DNA of 64,000 bases, taken from positions 95,001 through 159,000 of the forward strand of contig CAWZYM010000122.1 of NCBI GenBank assembly GCA_963966185.1, written 5' to 3'. The stretch's first letter is position 1. Every line of letters starts with the position of its first letter. Below the pieces are notes generated by a model. It saw only the letters and a program-made list of their open reading frames with translations, was not told the origin of the DNA and ran no database searches. Both the position numbers and the translations under genes were made by a program. Shown here in pieces: positions 1-11,386 of this stretch. This stretch comes from Rhabditoides inermis (Eukaryota; Nematoda; Chromadorea; Rhabditida; Rhabditidae).

Positions 1-683
1 CCCAAGGGCCATCTATTGGACCACAAACTATTCAATAAGAGAAACATATTTTTATGTAATGAATTAGATAATTAATTGAAATATTCATGTGGGGCGAGTG
101 CGGCGCAGAGATGGAGAAACTGCGTCGGATACGTCATGGTCTACGTGCAGCGATGCGGCGGCAAGGTGGGCGGAGTCTAGAGGGGCGGAGCTGAGAGGAA
201 GGAGTAAGAGAGGGGGAAGGATAGACAGATCTGTGACTGTTTCATGCATTTCCGGTCTCTCTCACGTTAAAAACAAGAGAGGCAGACCGTCATGGCTCCG
301 TATTTCGAACTGCAAGCGAGGCAGATGGAAACTTATCGCTCTGGCGCAGGCTATACTATCACTTGCATTATCTGAACATCACTTATGCGGTTTACCCGTG
401 TACTACTACCACAACCATTTATGAGTTTTACTTGACCCCTGATAGGGTAGATCGGGCCCCGACACCGAGCAAGTCAGCCAGGTGAGCCAGGTGAGCCAGG
501 TGAGCCAGGTGCCAAAGGTTGACAGGCGCCAAAGGTTGACAGGCTGACACGTGAGAGAGGAATGCAAATGGTGGATACGAGATAAGAGAAAGTATTGTTG
601 GAATGTCAGAACTGAGGTGTAGTGTGGTAGGTGAAACATAACTCGGAATAACTCAAAAATAATCGGAATTGAACGAAGAGAGC

Positions 684-722
<39 letters not shown>

Positions 723-735
723 GGGGGAGAGAGAA
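1..735 (+). repeat. Left edge of duplicated unit A with a POLE exon remnant
   Basis: The window opens inside the ~65-bp minisatellite found again at 2366, 8281, 10391 and 13809, so the duplication continues to the left. An exon-like piece at 109-165 (AG before it, GTGGGC after it) encodes a short peptide ending VYVQRCGGK. It is a diverged copy of the exon at 2631-2689. Bases ~40-305 reappear almost unchanged at 8477-8744, and ~266-460 reappear at ~6224-6420. A (GA)n run lies at ~690-718. I see no intact gene here. Confidence 0.6.
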
Positions 736-757
736 TAGTCTGATCACCTTGTTCCAG

Positions 758-1821
758 GTGCAGCTGAAGACGGAGCTGGGTCTGGGAGAGGGAAGGGAGC
801 CACACGGCTTCTATGTGAGGCGACCGGCCGGTCTATTCCCTGCGTCGCTGCCGCCGCACACTGAGAAGGTGAGAGGAGTGGAGACACGGATATTGCAAAT
901 AATGACTACACGAGAGGTTATTTTTTGTGACCAATGCGATGTGTTGTTAGTTGGCACGTTGGCAGAGTGATGAGTGAAGTATTAACCTTGATACTTAAAG
1001 TTGTCTGTTTGTTGATCATGTGCAGGGATAAGGGTTCAGTTGTTGCATAATGCTCGAGTTCCTTTTTCATTTGTCTCTGTTTGTCTCTTCTCACCATCTA
1101 TAACATCTCCATATCTTCCATTGCAGGGCAACCCTGTGGACTCTGCCGCCGCCCTTACCATCTACGTCATCGAGGCGTTGAAGATTGTGGGTTTAATTCC
1201 GAACATCCGCTCTCTAGCAATTACCAATTGTCAGATGATAGATAGCATCGATAGCGCTGATTGTGGGACGAGGAGAAGTGCCTCGGCTCGTGCCCGCCCC
1301 CGCAGACTCCGCCCCCTGGAACGACACGGTGCGCGGCGACGACGGAAACAAGTACCCGCTTGTTGAGGCCTGCTCCGGTGAGACTATTGAGACTAGGCTT
1401 TTCTAGACGAAACTTTGTAGGCGTCAGTTTCGGGTAGCCCGGTTATTGACACCTAGTCGCCGATCAATACCTGTCTTCCTAGATGCCATAAAGACTTCAT
1501 AACTCTCTGTCTTATCGATTAATTGTGTTTGCAGACAATGATGCGCAGTGACTCCCGCGACGGGTTCATGAGCCGGTACGATCGGTTTCGCAACTGGATA
1601 GCCATCACATGTGCACCTGCTTCACACTCAGCAAGGTATTGATTGATATCGATTGAATCGTTTTTTGATTTATCGATTTGCAGATGACATTGACTGTGCT
1701 GGTTGTGGGCAGCATCCTGTTGGCGGTTCTGTTTGTGTCTCTCATTCCCACCATCTTCTTTGGGACCGAGCAGATCGCAGTTGAGAAGCTGCACGCCCCC
1801 GTTGGAGAGGAGACTCCTGAT
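758..1821 (+). pseudogene. Unidentified exon block with one membrane segment, copy A
   Basis: Five exon-like pieces have good splice borders: 758-868, 1127-1186, 1306-1377, 1535-1635 and 1684-1821. The last encodes a hydrophobic stretch (LTVLVVGSILLAVLFVSLI) that looks like a single transmembrane helix, followed by IAVEKLHAPVGEETPD. The third reads best as WNDTVRGDDGNKYPLVEACS, but that frame does not join the next exon without a stop. The frame choice that joins exons 2-4 breaks at exon 5. I do not recognise the family. The block is copied with near identity at 8783-9846. Because the phases do not close, I treat it as degenerate or mis-joined rather than as a working gene. Confidence 0.4.
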
Positions 1822-2365
1822 GTGGGTGCAGGGTACTGTAGCTGATATAGGGATACTGTAGCAGTATATACTGTATTACTGTTAAGATGGTGATTGATTA
1901 TCGATTGGTTCAGGTTGCGTCGGAGTGAAGTGGCTGGCCTCTGTCGGACGCATCTTTTGGGAGGGAGAGCAGATAGAGCCGGATGTCGATGTCTACCTCA
2001 TAGGTATAGGCGAACTTTTGTGGGCGAAGCACTTGGAAGAAGAGGTGCTCCTCATTTTGGGATGAGGAGGGATGGAGGAGAAGGAAGAGGAAGATGAGTG
2101 ACAGTAAAGGAGACATGGTTGGAAGGAACGGGGAATGACTGGGGTAAAAGAGCGTTAGAACGACAAACAAGAAAACGTCAGCACTGTCAACTGCGCTATT
2201 TGGAATTTGCATGTGAAGACATATTCGAATGCTTGCAGGTTCTGTCGGTTGAGGAGACCGGTGTGCCGGGCATCTTCAACCTGTGGCAGGTTGTGGACGG
2301 ACAGATGAACAAGTGGGTATTGATTGAATACTTATCGATATTGTAGTTTTAATGTAGTTTTTAAT

Positions 2366-2546
2366 CCTTTGGACTAGCTCATGGTCGTGAAACCATGGGC
2401 CATCTATTGGACCACAACTTATACTTATCCTGTGGACTAGCTCGTGGTCGTAAAAAACCATGGGCCATCTATTGGACCACAATTTTTGTTATCCTTTGGA
2501 CTAGCTCATGGTCGTAAAAACCCATGGGCCATCTATTGGATCACAA
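2366..2546 (+). repeat. Minisatellite, three ~60-bp units (copy A)
   Basis: Three tandem units start with TTGGACTAGCTC and end with CCATCTATTGGACCACAA. Each unit contains a CATGG...CCATGG inverted motif around an A-rich loop, so each can form a small hairpin. The same triplet occurs in every copy of the duplicated block. Confidence 0.85.
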
Positions 2547-2936
2547 ATTATTTTTTATAAGAGAAACGCATTTTATGAAATAAATTAGATAATTAATTCG
2601 ATATATTTTTGTCGTGCGGGCGCCGCGCAGAGTCCGATAAACTCTCCGTTGGATACTTGATGGTCTACGTGCAGCGATGCGGCGGCAAGGTGGGCGGAGT
2701 CTAGAGGGGCGGAGCTGATATGGCGGTTGTAGGTGCTGGACGCGGACACGGCGGATTGGGTGCGTTCAGAGCTGTTGCGGAACGACGTGAGCCAACGTGT
2801 GTTCCGATTGGCGGACAAGTTGAAGGAAGTGGAGGACGGAGAGGGAGTAAAGGCGGCTATCAAACTGGTGGGTAGGGGGACAGCTGGGGAGAGTGGACGG
2901 AATGAAAGGGGTATTGATTGATGGAGAATGACGAGT

Positions 2937-3409
2937 GACTCACTCACTCACTCACTCACTCACTCACTCACTCACTCACTCACTCACTCACTCACTCACT
3001 CACTCACTCACTCACTCACTCACTCACTCACTCACTCACTCACTCACTCACTCACTCACTCACTCACTCACTCACTCACTCACTCACTCACTCACTCACT
3101 CACTCACTCACTCACTCACTCACTCACTCACTCACTCACTCACTCACTCACTCACTCACTCACTCACTCACTCACTCACTCACTCACTCACTCACTCACT
3201 CACTCACTCACTCACTCACTCACTCACTCACTCACTCACTCACTCACTCACTCACTCACTCACTCACTCACTCACTCACTCACTCACTCACTCACTCACT
3301 CACTCACTCACTCACTCACTCACTCACTCACTCACTCACTCACTCACTCACTCACTCACTCACTCACTCACTCACTCACTCACTCACTCACTCACTCACT
3401 CACTCACTC
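2937..3409. repeat. (TCAC)n microsatellite, ~470 bp
   Basis: An essentially uninterrupted TCAC run lies between two POLE-derived exons. The equivalent runs in copies B and C are ~424 and ~175 bp, so length is the main difference between otherwise near-identical copies. Long open frames across it (Leu-Thr-His-Ser repeats) are artefacts. Confidence 0.97.
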
Positions 3410-4487
3410 TCTCTATGTACCTTGTGCAGGGCGCGTTCTGTGCCGATTCGTGTGTGGAGCTGGAGCTGGTGGCGGTGACTGCTCTGGTGCAGCGCAGTCG
3501 CCTTCTGGAGGCAGAGGGCGCCGACGACTCGGTCGCATTCGACGTCAATCGACAGCTGCCCGCGCAGGCCGTCACCGATCTATCCGACAACGATCTCATC
3601 TCTGAGATTCGGTCAGTCACCTGGTCATATCGATTTATTATTGATTGCTCTTACAGTTCATGTCTCGCAAGTTGGAGGACTATGGTTCTCAGAAGTCGAC
3701 TTCTATCTCGACGGCGAGTCGCCTAGCAGAGTTCCTTGGAGAGGAGATGGTCAAGGATGCGGGGCTCGCCTGCCAGTTTGTCATCTCCCGATTCCCCCTC
3801 GGATCCCCCGTCACGGAGAGGGCCATCCTCATCGCCATCTTCCAGGTATCACTTCCAGGTATCACTTTTCGATCGATATCGATTGGTTGGCTCTTGTAGG
3901 CGGAGCCCTGTTCGCCTGCACTTCCTGAAGAAGTGGACCAAGCTGCAGAGTCTAAGCAGAGATGCCATCGTCATTCGCGACGTGGGTGGTCTGCAAGCTG
4001 GCTGATTATCGATTTGTTTTCAGCTGATTGACTGGCACTACTACAAGGACCGTGTGGGTTCGTGTATCCAGAAGATCATCACTATTCCGGCGGCGCTGCA
4101 GGGAGTCGAAATCCCCGTGCCCCGAGTGCCCCATCCCGACTGGCTGGACAACAAGTGTGTCTCTCTGTCTCTATCGTTTCTGTCCCTCGCTCTCAATCCT
4201 CTCTTCCCAGGATCAAGCAGCGCTGCGACGCTCATCTGCAGCGCAAGCTCACTGATATGTTCGGAGTGAAGGAGAAGTTCAGTGTGAAGAAGGTAAGCGG
4301 CGGCGTCAACGAGCGAGTAGTGACGTCATGTTTATTGTAGGTTCCCGAGTGGGGCGCTGGTGGGACGAACGAGAACGGCAAGCGCGGTCGAAGCGACCTG
4401 AGACAAGACTGCGCATACGCGAGAGGCAGTGGCAGGTGAGAGGCACGATGCAAACGACAAAGGGGATCACGGTTTATTGACAACGAC

Positions 4488-5330
4488 GATACTTGATTCG
4501 AACAGGGTTGTTCTTTCTTTGATTATTTCACAATATCGTTTGAAATGTGTTTTCAAAAATGATAATATTTGTTTCAATTCTTGAGAGATTGGTTTCAAAC
4601 TATTGTCAAAAACACCTGTTATGAATCTACATTTGACTGGATTTTTATGCATTTTAGGAATCGCGTAAATTTTAGGTAAGACTTTGTTGTTTTCAGAGTT
4701 GACTAACTTCAACAAAGAAGTAGCTGTTTTTTTTCTTTTGTTGAGTTTATTGGCTGTTTGAGACTTGAAATTGTTTGAGACTTGAAAAAGAGTTTATTGG
4801 AAATTGTATTCAGTTGTTGAACTTTCTTTTCTGATATATCACATAACCTCGATAGTTTGTCTAGATGTTGTTCGATTTTTGGGATATTTAATTTATTATA
4901 TCATTCATTGGCATATGAGTAGTGTGTCTAAATTTAGTTCCTCTTTGCATTATTTCTCTGAGTTTTCGATTTTCGATAAATGCTAGATCGCCAGTTATCA
5001 CATGAACATGGTTTCTATCAATGTGACAATGACAGTCAGAACTCATGACACGATTGATTTCATTTTTAGTCAGATTTTTCAAGAGCGTATTGTAGTTGAA
5101 TATCGTTTTGCTAACGGGATCGCAATATGAGTAGATGACTCTTGTTTCGTGTGATTTGGAGGGTTTATCAGAATGATTCGATTCTCGATATAACTTTCTA
5201 ACTCTAACTCATTCACCACAACTTATCAGTTTTTTTTGTTTTTTTTTCATTTCGAACACTATGGTATCCTCGTTATTGTTTCCCGATCTCTCATAAGCTT
5301 TTGTCTTTTGCCCTTATTAGTCCATCATTC
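4488..5330 (-). mobile_element. Penelope-like reverse transcriptase fragment
   Basis: Read on the minus strand, ~5190-4891 encodes DPVSKTIFNYNTLLKNL... and then HVITGDLAFIENRKLREIM, which resembles the region before the reverse transcriptase core in Penelope-type and related retroelements. After a frame break, 4715-4467 encodes LPKIYAIPKMHKNP and CRFITGV, the typical Pro-Lys-(hydrophobic)-HK-P and RFI motifs of RT blocks 1-2. No YxDD box or endonuclease is present, so this is a truncated dead copy. It starts just after sequence shared with copy B (ATTCGAACAGG), so it entered copy A only. The exact retroelement family is an inference. Confidence 0.6.
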
Positions 5331-5498
5331 TTGTCACCGCCCAATAATCGAATAGTTCATAATATGATCATTCGCACATTCGCTTTCATGAATAATGATG
5401 GTGTGTGATGATGGTGATGGTGTGTGAGTGACCAAACCACCAGGAAGGCTTAGCTGCTTAGTTGCCGTTTTGCAGTGCCGGCGTCTCGCGGTGAGTAG

Positions 5499-6036
5499 CA
5501 GCGCATCACGCACCAGCTGGAGCTGGAGAAGCACAAGTGCACCCGCACGGGGCAGACCAAGCCCTGCCATCAGCTGGACAAGGCACAGCGCGAGACAATG
5601 GAGAAGAAGAGGGCGCAGGGTGAGTGTCGGCAGGCACACTGTGTGTGATAACTGATAGGCGTAGCATGTTCAGTTGGCATGGCCCTTATGCAGACTACTG
5701 CCAGCGCGTGTACGGGCGCGCGCACGTGACCACGCTGGAGAAGCGGGAGACGACCATCTGCCAGCTTCTACGTCGACACGGTCAAGGCGTTCCGCGATCG
5801 CCGCTACGACTACAAGGAGCTGCTTAACAAGGCCGAGAACGCACTCGACCACCTGCCTAACAACGTCGTCGGCGCTCTCAAGGCGAGTGGGCGGGGCTTG
5901 AAGGGGCGGAGCGTTTCTCCGGCGAACTGTGTGCGTTTCAGTCTGCGAAGGGTTGCGTGGTGCTGTACGAATCGCTGGCACACAAGTGCATCCTCAACTC
6001 GTTCTACGGATATGTGATGAGAAAGAGATTCAGATG
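5499..6036 (+). pseudogene. POLE: DNA polymerase epsilon palm/finger exons, broken
   Basis: Three exons: 5499-5619 (cysteine-bearing segment ending MEKKRAQ), 5694-5882 (HVTTLEKRETTICQ, then VDTVKAFRDRRYDYKELL in a shifted frame) and 5942-6036 ([18 protein letters not shown]). The last is the highly conserved family B polymerase block of POLE. The middle exon has lost about 11 bases between ICQ and FYVDTV, breaking the frame. It also ends in a GC rather than GT donor (AAG|GCGAGT). These exons encode protein upstream of everything in 2239-4436, yet lie downstream of it, another sign of scrambling. Confidence 0.8.
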
Positions 6037-6080
6037 GTGAGAGGGGAAGAGGAGAGAGAGAGAGAGAAAGAGAGAGAAAG

Positions 6081-6177
<97 letters not shown>

Positions 6178-6210
6178 GGGTAGAGAGGGAGAGGAGGAAG
6201 GTGGGGGAAG
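6037..6210 (+). repeat. (GA)n/(GAAA)-type purine microsatellite
   Basis: The run begins at the splice donor GTGAGA after the polymerase exon and extends into AG/AAAG repeats. Purine runs directly following GTGAG donors recur across the window. Confidence 0.9.
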
Positions 6211-6220
6211 GAGAGAGAGA

Positions 6221-7356
6221 AACAAGAGAGGCAGACGGTTATGTTACCGTATTTCGAACTGCAAGCGAGACAGATCAAAACGTATCGCTCTGGCGCAGGC
6301 TATACTATCACTTGAATTATCTGAACATCACTTATGCGATTTACCCGTGCACTACTACCATAGTCACTTCTGCGTTTTACTTGACCTCTAATAGGGTAGA
6401 CCGGCGCCGCTCGCAGTTTCCCGCGCGTTCCCGCGCGTTGTACATCTCTTTGTCGTTCACCCACTGCCCAGCTGACAGAGCACTCGGCTGTCTCCCGCTC
6501 TCACTCCTTTTCAACTACGCCTTCTTTTCCGTTTTGTTTATCGGCTTGTTTTCATAGTTGTCACATTTCCATCGCTCGTAGGCAATCGCTTTCCAAAGTG
6601 CATGCTGGCGCGCCGCATATCCCGCATTGCTTGCTATCGATCCAATATCGATTTGACCGGTTCTGTTACGTTTGACTTTCGTAAATTACTGAATGCGTCG
6701 TTTACTCAATAATTTTGTTTTGTGCTCGATCATTATTGATCAAGCATCTGTTACAAAAAAACGCGACTGTCTGAACGAAACGTCCACTGCTATTGATTGA
6801 TTATTGATTGATGTCCGCTTCAGTCTGCGCGCCTGTAGTTTGGATCCTGCTCGCCAGTCTCAACTATCGCGGTTGTGACTAAGGCCCATGAGAACACTGA
6901 GAAGAGAGTGAGTAGAGTATACTGCTACTGTAGATGACTGGTAACTAGTTACTGTATTTCAGATCGTATTGCAAGTCGCTGCACGAGAGTCCGCGTCTCT
7001 CTGCTGCCTGTCAGCAAGCGTCGCTTTCTGCACGAGGAGGAGCCAAAGTGGTGAGTGAGTGGTGAGACTGGGATACTGTAACGGGTCTGTTTCTGACTGC
7101 AGGGCAATAGTGGGGGAGCCAGCTATGGAGAAATAGAGATAGAGATGGTAGGGAGGAAGGGAGATAGAGAGAGAGAAAGAGAGGCACGCGGGACTCTGTG
7201 GTTGCGAGTTCGCATGTACATGCGATGTCGTGGTTGCATTTCATGTTGTTGGTTTTTGAGGAATGGCAGCGCCGTCGTCGCTGAATGGTTCTTTGGTGGT
7301 GTCCCCCCGGCAGCGCCACCCCTCCCGCACCAGCACCGAGAATGGGTTGGTTGAAG

Positions 7357-7412
<56 letters not shown>

Positions 7413-8150
7413 GAGAGAGAGAGAGAGATGGTTCAGCTTTCCAGGATTGGCTGTTCAGCAGCAGCAGTGTATGGACCAACTACCAGGACTTAATCAATCT
7501 CAATTCTGCTGCTGGTGGGTTGGCGGGGATGATTATATGGCAGCGGGTGGTTAATGGTAACGTAATGTTAGCTTTTTTCTCCATGATTCTTATGTGCGCT
7601 GTGTGCATCGAGTCACTATAGGGCAGTAGCATAGGTAGCGGACAAACTGCTAAAAACGTCAAAGTTTCGCGTTTGGAATGTCGAAGTTTTGCCAAAAATG
7701 TAGAAGTTTGGCCGCGAAAGTCAGGCCTGAGTTTCCGAAACTACTACATCTCTGACGAAAGTCGGACATGAAACTTGGGGCAATTTTCTGAAACTATTAG
7801 ATCCCAAATGGTGGGTGGGTCTCGGCACGATACAATTGAACAACTTGGCGAAAATACTGTATGCTGACAAATTGCCAGCCGCACCACGCAAGCAGCTGTT
7901 TATTTTTTTTCTTCAACTACGCTTTTAGAATCGGAGCACTCGAACGCTATTCGTTTTGGGGGAGGGTGGGATTGAGTGGGGGAAGTAGAAGAGGGAGAAG
8001 AGTGACCGCCAGGAAGGCATGGCTGGATAGAACGGGGAATGACTAGGGTGGAAGGGCGAAAGGCACACCACACGCCAGCACTCACTCAGCACTACTTACT
8101 GGAAATTTAGCCATTTCGAATTTGCATATGACGGACTCGAATGTTTGCAG
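6221..8150. other. Mostly noncoding stretch inside the duplicated region
   Basis: Bases ~6224-6420 are a diverged copy of ~266-460. One exon-like piece lies at 6963-7050 (AG before, GTGAGT after) reading SLLPVSKRRFLHEEEPKW; I do not recognise it. A (GA)n run sits at ~7352-7428. Bases 7560-8150 show no gene, although ~8030-8150 resembles the sequence before the POLE exon at 2239 (CGAATTTGCAT..GACTCGAATG). Confidence 0.5.
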
Positions 8151-8224
8151 ATTCTGTCCGCGGAGAAGACTCGCGAGACGAATATCTTCAACATTTGGCA
8201 GCTTGTGGACGGGCAGATGAACGC
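8151..8224 (+). pseudogene. POLE: Diverged single POLE exon
   Basis: This 74-bp exon has the same length and borders as 2239-2312. It encodes ILSAEKTRETNIFNIWQLV instead of VLSVEETGVPGIFNLWQVV. It is clearly older than the three near-identical copies, so the duplication history has at least two layers. Confidence 0.7.
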
Positions 8225-8280
8225 GTGGGTATTGAATAATCACCTAACAATATTGTAGTTTTTTGTACTTAGTTGTTTAA

Positions 8281-8464
8281 TCCTTTGGACTAGCTCATGG
8301 GCTTAAAACCCCATGGGCCATCTATCGGACCACAACTTGAATTTGTCCTTTGGACTAGCTCATGGGCTTAAAAACCCATGGGCCATCTATCGGACCACAA
8401 CTTGAATTTGTCCTTTGGACTAGCTCATGGGCTTAAAAACCCATGGGCCATCTATTGGACCACA
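8281..8464 (+). repeat. Minisatellite, three ~60-bp units
   Basis: This is the same minisatellite as at 2366, with units more alike one another and reading CATGGGCTTAAAAACCCATG, a near-perfect hairpin. It borders the start of unit B. Confidence 0.85.
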
Positions 8465-8782
8465 CACTATATTCAATAAGATAAACGTAATTTTATGTAA
8501 TGAATTAGAAAATGAATTGAAATATTCATGTCGGGCGAGTGCGGCGCAGAGATGGAGAAACTGCGTCGGATACGTCATGGTCTACGTGCAGCGATGCGGC
8601 GGCAAGGTGGGCGGAGTCTAGAGGGGCGGAGATGAGAAAAAGGAGTAAGAGAGGGGGAAGAATAGAGAGATCTGTGACTGTTTCATGAATTTCCGGTCTC
8701 TCTCACGTCAAAAACAAGAGAGGCAGACCGTTATGGCTCCGTATTTGGGGGAGAGAGAATAGTCTGATCACGTGTGTTCCAG

Positions 8783-9846
8783 GTGCAGCTGAAGACGGAG
8801 CTGGGTCTGGGAGAGGGAAGGGAGCCACACGGCTTCTATGTGAGGCGACCGGCCGGTCTATTCCCTGCGTCGCTGCCGCCGCACACTGAGAAGGTGAGAG
8901 GAGTGGAGACACGGATATTGCAAATAATGACTACACGAGAGGTTATTTTTTGTGACCAATGCGATGTGTTGTTAGTTGGCACGTTGGCAGAGTGATGAGT
9001 GAAGTATTAACCTTGATACTTAAAGTTGTCTGTTTGTTGATCATGTGCAGGGATAAGGGTTCAGTTGTTGCATAATGCTCGAGTTCCTTTTTCATTTGTC
9101 TCTGTTTGTCTCTTCTCACCATCTATAACATCTCCATATCTTCCATTGCAGGGCAACCCTGTGGACTCTGCCGCCGCCCTTACCATCTACGTCATCGAGG
9201 CGTTGAAGATTGTGGGTTTAATTCCGAACATCCGCTCTCTAGCAATTACCAATTGTCAGATGATAGATAGCATCGATAGCGCTGATTGTGGGACGAGGAG
9301 AAGTGCCTCGGCTCGTGCCCGCCCCCGCAGACTCCGCCCCCTGGAACGACACGGTGCGCGGCGACGACGGAAACAAGTACCCGCTTGTTGAGGCCTGCTC
9401 CGGTGAGACTATTGAGACTAGGCTTTTCTAGACGAAACTTTGTAGGCGTCAGTTTCGGGTAGCCCGGTTATTGACACCTAGTCGCCGATCAATACCTGTC
9501 TTCCTAGATGCCATAAAGACTTCATAACTCTCTGTCTTATCGATTAATTGTGTTTGCAGACAATGATGCGCAGTGACTCCCGCGACGGGTTCATGAGCCG
9601 GTACGATCGGTTTCGCAACTGGATAGCCATCACATGTGCACCTGCTTCACACTCAGCAAGGTATTGATTGATATCGATTGAATCGTTTTTTGATTTATCG
9701 ATTTGCAGATGACATTGACTGTGCTGGTTGTGGGCAGCATCCTGTTGGCGGTTCTGTTTGTGTCTCTCATTCCCACCATCTTCTTTGGGACCGAGCAGAT
9801 CGCAGTTGAGAAGCTGCACGCCCCCGTTGGAGAGGAGACTCCTGAT
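8783..9846 (+). pseudogene. Unidentified exon block with one membrane segment, copy B
   Basis: Near-identical to 758-1821, shifted by 8025 bases. It carries the same five exon-like pieces, the same membrane-segment exon and the same failure of reading phase, so the defect predates the duplication. The preceding 8477-8745 matches ~40-305, but the 305-725 segment present before copy A is missing here. Confidence 0.4.
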
Positions 9847-10390
9847 GTGGGTGCAGGGTACTGTAGCTGATATAGGGATACTGTAGCAGTATATACTGTA
9901 TTACTGTTAAGATGGTGATTGATTATCGATTGGTTCAGGTTGCGTCGGAGTGAAGTGGCTGGCCTCTGTCGGACGCATCTTTTGGGAGGGAGAGCAGATA
10001 GAGCCGGATGTCGATGTCTACCTCATAGGTATAGGCGAACTTTTGTGGGCGAAGCACTTGGAAGAAGAGGTGCTCCTCATTTTGGGATGAGGAGGGATGG
10101 AGGAGAAGGAAGAGGAAGATGAGTGACAGTAAGGAAGACATGGTTGGAAGGAACGGAGAATGACTGGGGTAGAAGAGCGTTAGAACGACAAACAAGAAAA
10201 CGTCAGCACTGTCAACTGCGCTATTTGGAATTTGCATGTGAAGACATATTCGAATGCTTGCAGGTTCTGTCGGTTAAGAAGACCCGTCAGCCGGGCATCT
10301 TCAACCTGTGGCAGGTTGTGGACGGTCAGATGAACAAGTGGGTATTGATTGAATACCTATCGATATTGTAGTTTTAATGTAGTTTTTAAT

Positions 10391-10571
10391 CCTTTGGACT
10401 AGCTCTTGGTCGTGAAACCATGGGCCATCTATTGGACCACAACTTATACTTATCCTGTGGACTAGCTCGTGGTCGTAAAAAACCATGGGCCATCTATTGG
10501 ACCACAATTTTTGTTATCCTTTGGACTAGCTCATGGTCGTAAAAACCCATGGGCCATCTATTGGATCACAA
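10391..10571 (+). repeat. Minisatellite, three ~60-bp units (copy B)
   Basis: Same three-unit minisatellite as at 2366-2546, with a few substitutions (CTCTTGGTCG in the first unit). Confidence 0.85.
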
Positions 10572-10962
10572 ATTATATTTAATAAAAGAAACGTATTTTA
10601 TGAAATAAATTAGATATCTAATTCGATATATTTTTGTCGTGCGGGCGCCGCGCAGAGTCCGATAAACTCTCCGTCGGATACTTGATGGTCTACGTGCAGC
10701 GATGCTGCGGCAAGGTGGGCGGAATCTAGAGGGGCGGAGCTGATATGGCGGTTGTAGGTGCTGGACGCGGACACGGCGGATTGGGTGCGTTCGGAGCTGT
10801 TGCGGAACGACGTGAGCCAACGTGTGTTCCGATTGGCGGACAAGTTGAAGGAAGTGGAGGACGGAGAGGGAGTCAAGGCGGCTATCAAACTGGTGGGTAG
10901 GGGGACTGCTGGGGAGAGTGGACGGAATGAAAGGGGTATTGATTGATGGAGAATAGCGAGTG

Positions 10963-11386
10963 ACTCACTCACTCACTCACTCACTCACTCACTCACTCAC
11001 TCACTCACTCACTCACTCACTCACTCACTCACTCACTCACTCACTCACTCACTCACTCACTCACTCACTCACTCACTCACTCACTCACTCACTCACTCAC
11101 TCACTCACTCACTCACTCACTCACTCACTCACTCACTCACTCACTCACTCACTCACTCACTCACTCACTCACTCACTCACTCACTCACTCACTCACTCAC
11201 TCACTCACTCACTCACTCACTCACTCACTCACTCACTCACTCACTCACTCACTCACTCACTCACTCACTCACTCACTCACTCACTCACTCACTCACTCAC
11301 TCACTCACTCACTCACTCACTCACTCACTCACTCACTCACTCACTCACTCACTCACTCACTCACTCACTCACTCACTCACTCACTC
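10963..11386. repeat. (TCAC)n microsatellite, ~424 bp
   Basis: Equivalent of 2937-3409 in copy B, between the same two POLE-derived exons. Confidence 0.97.

Larger units (their letters stand above)
2239..4436 (+). pseudogene. POLE: Scrambled DNA polymerase epsilon catalytic subunit exons, copy A
   Basis: POLE is the leading-strand replicative polymerase. Exons seen: 2239-2312 (PGIFNLWQVVDGQMN, middle of the protein); 2631-2689 and 2733-2867 (SELLRNDVSQRVFRLADKL, resembling the far C-terminal half); 3430-3611 (CVELELVAV); 3657-3845 ([27 protein letters not shown]); 3900-~3980 ([10 protein letters not shown]); 4024-~4152 ([22 protein letters not shown]); ~4211-4293; 4341-4436. The last five follow true POLE order, but the first four come from later parts of the protein, so the order is scrambled. 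The 3430 exon ends in phase 2 while the next starts in phase 0. The 3900 exon lacks two bases after the codons for A-E-P, shifting the frame. The last exon has lost ~265 bp that copy B keeps. It cannot encode a polymerase. Confidence 0.75.

Noticed and set aside
2928..3726. Long open frames of Leu-Thr-His-Ser repeats
   Set aside because: They are translations of the (TCAC)n microsatellite running into a POLE exon; there is no gene.
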